This document shows positions 15,510 through 22,340 of a DNA stretch of 29,450 nt, one piece after another. Below the pieces are notes generated by a model. The model did no database searches. It was given only the letters and a program-made list of their open reading frames with translations, and was not told where the DNA came from. A program made the position numbers and the translations under genes. The DNA lies in NCBI GenBank assembly GCA_903826185.1, contig CAIKDL010000076.1:1-29450 (forward strand), read 5' to 3'. Numbering within the stretch: position 1 is the stretch's first letter; every line of letters starts with the position of its first letter. The stretch comes from an uncultured bacterium. Its GTDB lineage: Bacteria; Patescibacteriota; Minisyncoccia; Phycocordibacterales; PALSA-1337.

Positions 15510-16082
15510 CTAATATTTCCTGATAACCCCCTTCACGATCGCCGCAACATTGAGACTGCTCTCTGGATATATCGGCTTATAATTCTTGTTGGCAGGCTCT
15601 AAGAAAGCCGCACCGGACTTCTTGTCTTTGCGGAAATACTTCATAGTCCAACCACCATCGACTTCAGCAATGACGATATCGCCTATCTTCGGCTCATCTT
15701 TGCGTTCGGCGATGACCAAGTCGCCTTCTTGTATACCAGCATCGATCATAGAATCACCTTTGACTGTGAGCAAGTAAGTTGCCGACTTATTTTTTATGAG
15801 ATAATCCTCTAGATTGATAGTATCAAGCACAGCCTCTTCGGCCACCGAAGGAAAACCGGCTTCGACCAAACCAAGCATCGGTACCTCCCCAAGCAAACTG
15901 TTCGGAAAAAGACGGCCGCGAGAATCTTTGCCAAGCGCACCTTCATCAACCAGCTTGTTCACCAGTTTGTGTACAGCATTCTTGGACTTAAAACCGACAA
16001 TCTTCATGATCTCGGTGTAAACCGGCATGCGCTTATTATTCCTATAAAAATCGAGGATCTTTTGTTTGTAATTATTGGTCAT
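15510..16082 (-). CDS. lexA: LexA SOS repressor
   Basis: Represses DNA-damage genes and self-cleaves with RecA filaments. The N-terminal winged helix-turn-helix (MPVYTEIMKIVGFKSKNAVHKL, residues 19-40) is of LexA type. The C-terminal S24 domain has the cleavage pair Ala75-Gly76 in LVEAGFPS, the nucleophile Ser111 in KGDSMIDAG and the general base Lys148 in WTMKYF. I chose ATG 16082 (190 residues) because it overlaps the stop of the upstream small gene as ATGA; an in-frame GTG at 16124 would add 14 residues inside that gene. Operator at 16298-16315. Confidence 0.95.
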   Translation of the reverse strand: MTNNYKQKILDFYRNNKRMPVYTEIMKIVGFKSKNAVHKLVNKLVDEGALGKDSRGRLFPNSLLGEVPMLGLVEAGFPSVAEEAVLDTINLEDYLIKNKSATYLLTVKGDSMIDAGIQEGDLVIAERKDEPKIGDIVIAEVDGGWTMKYFRKDKKSGAAFLEPANKNYKPIYPESSLNVAAIVKGVIRKY

Positions 16083-16285
16083 AGGAATAAGACCGAGACG
16101 AAACTGAATGAATCTTTCAGCCACTGAAGCCTGCTCGGTGCTAGGTGTCTGAGTTGTGATGTCAGGATCTTGTGCATGTGCGCCTCGCGACGGTAAGACA
16201 AACCATGGATGATCTTCAGGTCGATCTCACGGTTCAAACGTTCAATCTCCATGCGGATGACTTGTATTGTTCGATGTCTGCTCAT
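16079..16285 (-). CDS. Small basic helical protein (68 aa) coupled to lexA
   Basis: Starts MSRHRTIQVIRMEIERLNRE and is mostly helical and basic (NREIDLKIIHGLSYRREAHMHKIL), with a hydrophobic end FVSVLFL. Not a family I recognise. It is the first gene after the LexA operator and promoter: the -10 ends six bases before its ATG, so its mRNA is predicted to be leaderless. Its stop overlaps the lexA start (ATGA). A longer frame from 16384 would run through the promoter and operator and is rejected. The position suggests an SOS-controlled partner of LexA or a translational coupler. Confidence 0.7.
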   Translation of the reverse strand: MSRHRTIQVIRMEIERLNREIDLKIIHGLSYRREAHMHKILTSQLRHLAPSRLQWLKDSFSFVSVLFL

Positions 16286-16291
16286 GCATGT

Positions 16292-16321
16292 ATTATAGGT
16301 GAACGCACGTTCACCTTGCAA
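16292..16321 (-). promoter_or_regulatory. Promoter of the lexA operon with operator in the spacer
   Basis: TTGCAA (16316-16321) and TATAAT (16292-16297) on the minus strand, separated by 18 bp. The spacer is exactly the LexA-type palindrome. Six bases separate TATAAT from the ATG at 16285. Confidence 0.85.
16298..16315. promoter_or_regulatory. LexA operator (SOS box)
   Basis: A perfect 8+2+8 palindrome, GGTGAACG-CA-CGTTCACC. Its core GAAC-N4-GTTC matches the Bacillus/Gram-positive type SOS box. It fills the -35/-10 spacer, so bound LexA would block RNA polymerase: classical autoregulation. Confidence 0.85.
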
Positions 16322-16376
16322 GGGGTGGGGTGTGGATAAGTTTTTAGCGATTTGCAACTGTAAGGTATCCCTTTTC

Positions 16377-16562
16377 TTAGACAACTAGTCTCTCTTGCAT
16401 TGTATTGTAATCTGTTTCGTACTGGCGCGCAAATTTTCTTGGTGGCATACCTAATGATGTGTGTATACGTTGGTTATTGTAATAATACATCGACCTGTAT
16501 AATTCAGCGGTCAGCTCTCCCAATGTGGCAAACCGGTTAACATCTCCACTGACCTTCCCGGC
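16377..16562 (-). pseudogene. IS3-like transposase, C-terminal remnant
   Basis: An open stretch of 61 codons with no start reads GDVNRFATLGELTAELYRSM, then YYYNNQRIHTSLGMPPRKFA, then a short tail and TAA. This is the characteristic end of rve/DDE integrases of the IS3 group (YYYNxxRIHTxLxMPP). In the same frame upstream is a stop (16563-16565), preceded by about 22 codons (WRVSIQIDQFPAAEYLMNNL) of uncertain origin. The catalytic DDE core is missing, so the element is dead. No terminal inverted repeats found. Confidence 0.8.
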
Positions 16563-16633
16563 TTACGAGAGAAGGTTGTTCATTAAGTATTCAGCCGCAG
16601 GAAATTGATCTATCTGGATACTGACCCGCCAAG

Positions 16634-16668
16634 CACGCAGAAACCTTTACCAGGATCTGCGTGTTTTT
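16634..16668 (+). terminator. Orphan intrinsic terminator on the plus strand
   Basis: CACGCAGA/TCTGCGTG stem with inner CCT/AGG pairs, followed by TTTTT. No intact plus-strand gene lies upstream, so it is probably left from a lost gene near the transposase remnant. Confidence 0.6.
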
Positions 16669-16684
16669 ATTATCATTCTTAATG

Positions 16685-16703
16685 GCGGGCGATCGAGGAA
16701 TCG
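16685..16703 (-). repeat. Duplicate of the tRNA-Trp 3' end
   Basis: These 19 bp are identical to 16851-16869, the T-arm and acceptor 3' part of tRNA-Trp. The copies lie 166 bp apart in the same orientation, the pattern left by integration at a tRNA 3' end. Confidence 0.7.
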
Positions 16704-16850
16704 GTCACGAGTTTCCTCGCTGCAGCTCGGAACTCTCGACCCCGACTCGCGGCTCGTCCTTCTGGACTCGCTCGCTCCGTCTTTCTCTTCCTCTACCTCC
16801 ACGCACTGATGCTCCACTCGAAAGCCATTAAGGCTTTCTCGCGGATCATT
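16704..16850. other. GC-rich non-coding segment between the tRNA-Trp end repeats
   Basis: No convincing gene. It holds a perfect hairpin GAAAGCC/GGCTTTC (about 16820-16838, loop of five) just past the tRNA end and a CT-rich stretch (TCGCTCGCTCCGTCTTTCTC). It may be the shrunken remains of an inserted element. Confidence 0.4.
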
Positions 16851-16851
16851 G

Positions 16852-16922
16852 CGGGCGATCGAGGAATCGAACCTCGGACAGCGGTTTTGGAGACCGCAGT
16901 TATACCACTTAACTAATCGCCC
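16852..16922 (-). tRNA. tRNA-Trp (anticodon CCA)
   Basis: Acceptor GGGCGAT/ATCGCCC, D arm GTTAAGTGGTATAAC, anticodon stem GCGGT/ACCGC around CTCCAAA, T arm CGAGGTTCGATTCCTCG. Discriminator G; 3' CCA not encoded. It follows rpmG on the same strand, matching the rpmG-tRNA-Trp-secE order of many bacteria, but no secE follows. Confidence 0.95.
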
Positions 16923-17083
16923 TTGTAAACAAACCACAGTATACAAGACGAAAACATAATTGAGAAGCGGCTTTCGGAGGACGCGAAGGCGATTCCTCAA
17001 ATCATCCTGGAGATAACCAAGAACGAGACGCGGCACCAGCGGGTGCCAACGTCGTTTGCTTCGCAATTGTATTCTTGTCGCTT
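16923..17083. other. Spacer between tRNA-Trp and rpmG
   Basis: About 160 bp without a recognised gene or terminator. It probably belongs to a common rpmG-tRNA-Trp transcript. Confidence 0.35.
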
Positions 17084-17239
17084 TTATTTCTTAGCCTCCT
17101 TGAAAACGACGTGCTTGCGCAACTTGGCGCTGTATTTCTTGAGTTCGATCTTACGCTCAACTAACTTCTTGTTCTTGCGCGTCCAATAGACCTCGCCAGT
17201 GGACTTATTTTTCAATTGGATTAATGAATCTTGTGACAT
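17084..17239 (-). CDS. rpmG: Large ribosomal subunit protein bL33
   Basis: A 51-residue basic protein: MSQDSLIQLKNKSTGEVYWT, then RKNKKLVERKIELKKYSAKL, then RKHVVFKEAKK. The IELKKYSAKLRKHVVFKEAK end is the signature of bL33. It is the cysteine-free form, so zinc is not needed. Upstream is a promoter (TTGCAT, 17 bp, TATATT) and a leader of about 35 nt without a clear Shine-Dalgarno site. tRNA-Trp follows on the same strand. Confidence 0.93.
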   Translation of the reverse strand: MSQDSLIQLKNKSTGEVYWTRKNKKLVERKIELKKYSAKLRKHVVFKEAKK

Positions 17240-17274
17240 GTTGGGTCGTTTTTTACCTTAGTTAATGAGCCTGT

Positions 17275-17303
17275 AATATAACCTATGCGTGACAAAAATG
17301 CAA
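17275..17303 (-). promoter_or_regulatory. Putative rpmG promoter
   Basis: TTGCAT (17298-17303) and TATATT (17275-17280) with a 17-bp spacer on the minus strand, 36 bp before the ATG. Confidence 0.6.
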
Positions 17304-17318
17304 ATCCCTCCACTAAAC

Positions 17319-17381
17319 AAAAAAGCCTGCCGGGGCGCATGAACGTAGTACACTAGACTCGTTCACGCACCCCTAGCAGGC
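17319..17381 (-). terminator. Strong intrinsic terminator of the secreted 113-aa gene
   Basis: On the minus strand a very long stem (about 20 bp with few mismatches; outer GCCTGC/GCAGGC, inner GTGAACG/CGTTCAT) is followed by six T. It begins just after the gene's stop and also insulates rpmG. Confidence 0.9.
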
Positions 17382-17388
17382 CCTCACC

Positions 17389-17730
17389 TCACCGCACAGC
17401 AAGCTGACTCAACCTTTGGCAATCGGACCAGACGACGATGCACTGGCCATTAGTGTAAGTCACTGACCGGAGACGGCTCCAATCAATACCATCAGACCAC
17501 GCCTGATGCGTCCAATTGGACACCATGCCTTCGGCGTATGCGCGCAAGACATCCTGGTTTTGGATGTAGTCGACAAGGTTGTTCGTGGTGACCCGGTCAC
17601 CAGTGACGACGATCTTGCCGACCTTGCTCTTGGCACTAATGCCGCCAATCGTGTAATCGGCACCGAAGATCGGCCCGGCGAATATCAGCGCAACCACAAT
17701 ACCAAACAACTTCGTGAACGGATTTTTCAT
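17389..17730 (-). CDS. Small secreted protein (113 aa), function unknown
   Basis: A clear signal peptide (MKNPFTKLFGIVVALIFAGP, ending near FGA-DY), then about 90 residues: a beta-like start (YTIGGISAKSKVGKIVVTGDR), a helix (NNLVDYIQNQDVLRAYAEGM), a Trp-rich part (SNWTHQAWSDGIDWSRLR) and two cysteines (QCIVVWSDCQRL) that could form a disulfide outside the cell. No family recognised. GGGAG lies 6 bases before the ATG and a strong terminator follows: an independent accessory unit, divergent from alr. Confidence 0.7.
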   Translation of the reverse strand: MKNPFTKLFGIVVALIFAGPIFGADYTIGGISAKSKVGKIVVTGDRVTTNNLVDYIQNQDVLRAYAEGMVSNWTHQAWSDGIDWSRLRSVTYTNGQCIVVWSDCQRLSQLAVR

Positions 17731-17945
17731 TTTTTCTCCCGATTTTCTGATTTTACCGCATTATTATCCGATTCGCGCCCAGTCCCATATTATGCCCAAA
17801 TCCTAGTAGATCAAAGATCACCGGACTCGAGACTGTGGCTTTCAAGGTGCGAAATAGGGCCTTTTTATGCAATTGGCCCTTACTGAGAAAGACGCTATCA
17901 CAGTTAAAGCTATCTGTCAATATAGCCCAAACAGTAGAACGAGCC
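17731..17945. other. Intergenic region between the secreted protein and alr
   Basis: Holds the divergent promoters. A hairpin AGGGCC/GGCCCT with a T-rich loop lies near 17857-17881. In-frame codons upstream of alr (from 17835) do not resemble alanine racemase and are treated as non-coding. Confidence 0.4.
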
Positions 17946-17951
17946 TACAAT
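17946..17951 (+). promoter_or_regulatory. Putative -10 of alr, leaderless geometry
   Basis: TACAAT followed by six bases (AAGACT) and then ATG at 17958. No clear -35. Confidence 0.45.
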
Positions 17952-17957
17952 AAGACT

Positions 17958-19244
17958 ATGAAAAGCCTCACCCAGTGGATATCCAGTCGCCGTTTTCCAT
18001 ATGACCCGCTCATCACGGTAGAGATATCTAGGTCGTGTCTATTGAATAATTTGAATGAATTCAGAAAGATCGCTCCATGGAAAGATCCGAAAAACCGCAT
18101 CGGCATGGTTGCTCCAGTCTTGAAGAGCAATGCCTACGGCCACGGCATCATAGAAGTTGCTGGTATACTGGAAAAAGAAAACTGGGCGCACGGACCAGAT
18201 CGGGGACATAGAATCCCCTTTTTTGTGGTTGATTCATATTACGAAGCGGCGATACTCCGCGCACATGGTATCAAGACCCATATCTTGATCATCGGCTACA
18301 CGCGACCAGAGACCATCCGTTCGTCTAGAGGACAGAATACTGCTTTCGCCGTGACTAGCATGGAGATGTTGAAAAAGCTCGGCGGTATCAAATATGCTCC
18401 ATGGGACTGGGAAACTGGAGGAGGAAATGGAAAGATCGGCATGTACATTCCAAGGATGAGAAGAGCCCATCGCATCCACCTCAAGATAGATACAGGAATG
18501 CATCGCCAAGGCATAATGCCGAGCGAGATAGACGAGGCCATGGAGTTCATCCGTAATAGCCCGTCAATCATATTGGAAGGTATATGTTCGCACCTAAGCG
18601 ACGCTGACAACAAAGATGATTCATTCACAGAGTCTCAAGTTGGAATTTGGAACAAGATTGTTAAACAATTAAAGCATGAATTCAATTCAATAAAATACGT
18701 GCACCTAAGTAACACCGACGGCCACAATTTTTCTAGCGACATAAACGCTAACGTCTCTCGTCTAGGTCTTGGTCTCTATGGCCTCACACAGAATCCGGTA
18801 ATAACCAGCAAATTGGATATTCGACCGGTTTTGGAAATGAAGACTATTATAACCGGCACAAAATCTTTGAAGGCCGGCGACCACGTCGGCTACGGCGATG
18901 CTTTCACGGCACCAAAAGATATGATTGTCGCTACCATACCGGTTGGTTACTCTGAAGGACTAGATAGGCGCTTGTCGAACGTGGGTTCGGTCCAAGTAGC
19001 TCCCGGAAAAGGTGGTGGAACAACTTTGAAGACTTGTCCGATAGTTGGCCGTGTCAGCATGAATATATCCAGCATAGACGTATCTTTGGTGACCAAAGTA
19101 ACTTTGGAAGATAAAGTTGTTGTGATCAGTAAAGATCCTGGTGACCCCAACTCTGTCGGATCAATGGCGAAGCTTTGTAATACTATTCCTTATGATATCG
19201 TCGTAAAAATACCCGCGCATCTTAGGCGAGTTGTGGTTGATTAA
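17958..19244 (+). CDS. alr: Alanine racemase
   Basis: PLP enzyme making D-alanine for peptidoglycan, and so the precursor of the D-Ala-D-Ala target of the S11 peptidase in this window. PLP lysine Lys56 in APVLKSNAYGHG; HLKIDTGMHRQGI; HLSNTDG; RLGLGLYGL; second catalytic site VGYGDAF with the active tyrosine; IPVGYSEGLDR; GRVSMN. 428 residues, longer than the usual 360-380, with insertions around KENWAHGPDRGHRIPF and WDWETGGGNGKIGMYIPR. ATG 17958 fits both homology (FPYDPLITVEIS) and the leaderless -10. Confidence 0.95.
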   Translation: MKSLTQWISSRRFPYDPLITVEISRSCLLNNLNEFRKIAPWKDPKNRIGMVAPVLKSNAYGHGIIEVAGILEKENWAHGPDRGHRIPFFVVDSYYEAAILRAHGIKTHILIIGYTRPETIRSSRGQNTAFAVTSMEMLKKLGGIKYAPWDWETGGGNGKIGMYIPRMRRAHRIHLKIDTGMHRQGIMPSEIDEAMEFIRNSPSIILEGICSHLSDADNKDDSFTESQVGIWNKIVKQLKHEFNSIKYVHLSNTDGHNFSSDINANVSRLGLGLYGLTQNPVITSKLDIRPVLEMKTIITGTKSLKAGDHVGYGDAFTAPKDMIVATIPVGYSEGLDRRLSNVGSVQVAPGKGGGTTLKTCPIVGRVSMNISSIDVSLVTKVTLEDKVVVISKDPGDPNSVGSMAKLCNTIPYDIVVKIPAHLRRVVVD

Positions 19245-19251
19245 AATTCTG

Positions 19252-19335
19252 TGCGCAGGGCAGGATTTGAACCTGCGTAGCCCATAGGGCGATAGATTTA
19301 CAGTCTATTGCAATTGACCGCTCTGCCACCTGCGC
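19252..19335 (-). tRNA. tRNA-Tyr (anticodon GTA)
   Basis: A type II tRNA: acceptor GCGCAGG/CCTGCGC, anticodon stem ATAGA/TCTAT around CTGTAAA, long variable arm (CGCCCTATGGGCT) and T arm GCAGGTTCAAATCCTGC. Discriminator A, CCA not encoded. It ends 8 bp from the alr stop, convergent with it. Confidence 0.95.
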
Positions 19336-19436
19336 AAATAACTACTCAAAAGGGCAACCTTGTAAGAGTTTAGCAGATTTTGGCTTTAGAACAAGGCCTG
19401 GTCTGATGATGGTGGTATGAGGTAGGCACACACCCC

Positions 19437-19495
19437 TTGGGCATAGTTGGTACTTTGACCGGATTTCGGCCAAAGTTACGATGTACCAAAAGTGC
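19437..19495. repeat. Structured repeat, copy 2
   Basis: Shares a 22-bp exact block (19440-19461) with 7304-7325 plus a similar right flank. The hairpin is imperfect here: the left arm pairs with 19467-19481 with about three mismatches around loop GATTT. It lies between tRNA-Tyr and the 3' end of clpB. Confidence 0.7.
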
Positions 19496-19547
19496 ATGTA
19501 CTCCTCCACCAAGAGGCGCTGCCGATTCCGCACCCAACTAAAGGTAA

Positions 19548-22277
19548 TTACTTGATATCCTTAACAACCTCACCATTCCCAACCATCACAGAGCTCCCAC
19601 TCTTGCGGCGGCGTCGAGAAGACTCCCCTTTTTGTGCGACAAAATCGAATTCCATGGCACCACCAGCTCCGGCACCACCCTTTTTGACGGAAACATCGAT
19701 CCTACCACCAGGACCAACTTCTTGACCGATTAACAACTTCGCCACCGGCGTCAAAATCTTATTCTGGATCAAACGCTTGAGAGGACGTGCGCCGTACTGC
19801 GGGTTGTAACCTTCCTTGGCCAGATAATCCAAAACTTCATCAGACAAAGCCAACGCAACGCCCTTGTCCGCCAAACGCTTCACCACCAGGTCAACCTGTA
19901 TAGTCACGATCTTTCGGATAGCCTCAGGCGACAATATATCGAAGATAATAGTGTCATCAACACGATTCAAAAATTCCGGACGGAAATAATCTTTGAGCGA
20001 AGCAGTGACCTTAGCCTTAGTCGCCTCGTAGTTGTCATGATCGCTGGTTTTCTGATTGCTGGTAAAGCCAAGCTTTTCCATGCGCTCGATATGCTGTGCA
20101 CCAATATTTGAAGTCATGATAATCACAGAGTTGCGGAAATTCACGACACGACCTTTTGAATCTGTGAGACGACCATTATCCAAAACCTGAAGCAAGATGT
20201 TGAAAACTTCCGGATGAGCCTTTTCGATCTCATCGAACAAGATTACCGAGTAAGGACGATGACGGACAAGCTCAGTCAAACCACCACCTTCATCGTGACC
20301 AACATATCCTGGAGGTGAACCGATGAGCTTGGAGACAGAATGCTTCTCCATGAACTCAGACATGTCTACACGGATCAGAGCCTTCTCGTCATTAAACATG
20401 AATTCTGCCAAAGCTTTGGTGAGCTCAGTCTTTCCTACGCCAGTCGGGCCCAAAAATATAAATGAACCAATCGGCCTGTTCGGATCGGCAATGCCAGCGC
20501 GCGAACGACGGATGGTGTCAGCGATCTTGGTGACAGCTTCATCCTGGCCAACGATGCGCTTTCTCAAATCATCCTCCATGCGTACCAACTTCTTGGCTTC
20601 GGATTCAAGCATGCGCGAAACCGGAATGCCAGTCCAGCGCGAAACAACCGCGGCAATATCCTCGGAATTTATCTCTTCTTTCAGGATGCGGCGAGACGAC
20701 TGCAGCTTCTTCAAGCGTTTAGCCTTTGACTCCAAATCTTTTTCGAGGGCCGGCAAACGCCCATAACGAATCTCGGCGGCCTTCGCAAGGTCTACGCGCG
20801 CCTCGGCCATATCAGCTTCGATACGAATAGCTTCAATCTCCTTCTTTATACGTTTGATATCGGTAATGGTCTCCTTTTCATTTTTCCATTTGAGTTCAAG
20901 CTCAGAAGTGCTCTCTTTCAAGTCAGCAATCTCTTGCTCGATCTTGGCCATACGAGCTTTGGCGACTTTATCAGTCTCTTTTTTCAATGCTTCGCGTTCG
21001 ATTTCCAAACGCATGATCTTGCGACGAGTTTCCTCGAGCAAAGGCGGCATATTCTCAAGAGAGATGCGCAATGACGAAGACGCCTCATCGATAAGGTCGA
21101 CGACTTTGTCCGGTAAAAATCTATCAGTAATATAACGGCTGGCCAGGTTTACTGCGGCAACAATAGCATCGTCAGTTATATGAACGCCGTGGAAAAGTTC
21201 GTACTTCTCTTTCAGGCCGCGCAAAATAGCGACAGCATCATCAAGTGATGGTTCAGATACATGAACTGGTTGAAAACGGCGAGTCAAAGCCGGATCCTTC
21301 TCTATATATTTCTGATATTCCTTGATAGTCGTAGCACCAATAGCACGAAGCTCGCCACGCGACAAAGCCGGCTTCAACATATTCGACGCGTCCATGGAAC
21401 CTTCAGAAGCGCCAGCACCGACGATGGTGTGGATCTCATCAACGAACAAGATGATCTTACCATCAGACTTTTCCACTTCTTTCAAGATATTTTTGAGACG
21501 CTCTTCGAATTCACCGCGATACTTTGTACCGGCGATGAGTGAACCGAGATCGAGCGAAACAAGTTCTTTATCTTTCAGAGATTCAGGAACATCGCCTTGA
21601 GCCATTCTTAGGGCCAAACCTTCGACGATAGCAGTCTTACCAACGCCGGCCTCACCGATCAGGATCGGATTGTTCTTGGTGCGACGCGAGAGGATCTGGA
21701 TGATGCGCATGATCTCATCATCGCGGCCAATCACTGGATCAAGACGATTTTCATGAGCCAACTTGGTCAAGCTGCGCGCGTATTTGTACAGCGTGCGGAA
21801 TTTCTTTGGTTGACTGTCCTTTGATGGTGGATTTTTCTTGAGCTCTTCTATGACACGCGAAACTTGTTCTCTGTCGATCTTGAAACGTCCCAAGATATCA
21901 CGAGCTGTGCAAGGTACATCGAACAAAGACAAAAACAAATGTTCTGTAGAGATGAATTCATCTTTCAATGTTGCCGCAACCTTAACGGAATTATCAAGAA
22001 CTTGCGCCAAATCCGGAGTTAGATATATCTGATATGATGGCGACAAAACATTCGGACCTTCAGGAGCTTCGATGTGCTCAAGTGTAACATCCGTCAACAT
22101 CGGAGTATCCACTTCAAGTTTATCCAAAATAGACGCCACCATACTTTCTTCTTGTAGCAAAAGGGCGATCAAAAGATGCACCGGATTTACGTGGTTTTGA
22201 CCACGTTCAATGGCCATTTCATGCGCTCTACGCAAGGCTTCTCGGGCTTTTGTGGTTAGTTTGTTGATTGGAGGCAT
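19548..22277 (-). CDS. clpB: ClpB-type disaggregase chaperone (Hsp100)
   Basis: Hexameric AAA+ unfoldase that rescues aggregated proteins with DnaK. N-terminal repeat domain (residues 1-150), first AAA with GEAGVGKTAIVEG and FVDEIHTIVGAG, a full coiled-coil M domain (about 400-530), and second AAA with GPTGVGKTELTKALAE, GSPPGYVGHDEGGGLTE, LFDEIEKAHPEVFN and NPQYGARPLKRLI. The long M domain favours ClpB over ClpC/ClpA. The C-terminus has an extra Gly- and Arg-rich tail (GGAGAGGAMEF...SSRRRRKSGSS). Start ATG 22277; six bases upstream is a TATTAT with TTGCCA at 17 bp, so the mRNA is predicted leaderless. Confidence 0.93.
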   Translation of the reverse strand: MPPINKLTTKAREALRRAHEMAIERGQNHVNPVHLLIALLLQEESMVASILDKLEVDTPMLTDVTLEHIEAPEGPNVLSPSYQIYLTPDLAQVLDNSVKVAATLKDEFISTEHLFLSLFDVPCTARDILGRFKIDREQVSRVIEELKKNPPSKDSQPKKFRTLYKYARSLTKLAHENRLDPVIGRDDEIMRIIQILSRRTKNNPILIGEAGVGKTAIVEGLALRMAQGDVPESLKDKELVSLDLGSLIAGTKYRGEFEERLKNILKEVEKSDGKIILFVDEIHTIVGAGASEGSMDASNMLKPALSRGELRAIGATTIKEYQKYIEKDPALTRRFQPVHVSEPSLDDAVAILRGLKEKYELFHGVHITDDAIVAAVNLASRYITDRFLPDKVVDLIDEASSSLRISLENMPPLLEETRRKIMRLEIEREALKKETDKVAKARMAKIEQEIADLKESTSELELKWKNEKETITDIKRIKKEIEAIRIEADMAEARVDLAKAAEIRYGRLPALEKDLESKAKRLKKLQSSRRILKEEINSEDIAAVVSRWTGIPVSRMLESEAKKLVRMEDDLRKRIVGQDEAVTKIADTIRRSRAGIADPNRPIGSFIFLGPTGVGKTELTKALAEFMFNDEKALIRVDMSEFMEKHSVSKLIGSPPGYVGHDEGGGLTELVRHRPYSVILFDEIEKAHPEVFNILLQVLDNGRLTDSKGRVVNFRNSVIIMTSNIGAQHIERMEKLGFTSNQKTSDHDNYEATKAKVTASLKDYFRPEFLNRVDDTIIFDILSPEAIRKIVTIQVDLVVKRLADKGVALALSDEVLDYLAKEGYNPQYGARPLKRLIQNKILTPVAKLLIGQEVGPGGRIDVSVKKGGAGAGGAMEFDFVAQKGESSRRRRKSGSSVMVGNGEVVKDIK

Positions 22278-22283
22278 GAGAAT

Positions 22284-22312
22284 ATAATAATACAAAAAAC
22301 GATATATGGCAA
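22284..22312 (-). promoter_or_regulatory. Promoter of clpB, leaderless geometry
   Basis: TTGCCA (22307-22312), 17-bp spacer, TATTAT (22284-22289), six bases, then ATG at 22277 on the minus strand. Confidence 0.7.
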
Positions 22313-22340
22313 CTAGAGAGGTGTTAATAAGGCAAATTTA

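Noticed and set aside
16079..16384. Longer version (101 aa) of the gene upstream of lexA
   Set aside because: The extra 33 residues would be coded by the promoter and LexA operator; the ATG at 16285 fits the -10 spacing.
16647..17066. Minus-strand frame through tRNA-Trp
   Set aside because: It runs across the whole tRNA and both end repeats, so it is a GC-driven open frame.
17835..17957. N-terminal extension of alr by 41 residues
   Set aside because: The extra residues do not look like alanine racemase, there is no start signal, and a -10 hexamer lies six bases before ATG 17958.
18975..18988. SOS-box-like CGAAC-GTGG-GTTCG inside alr
   Set aside because: It lies deep in the conserved coding part of alr, far from any promoter, and its bases are explained by the codons there. 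Probably chance.
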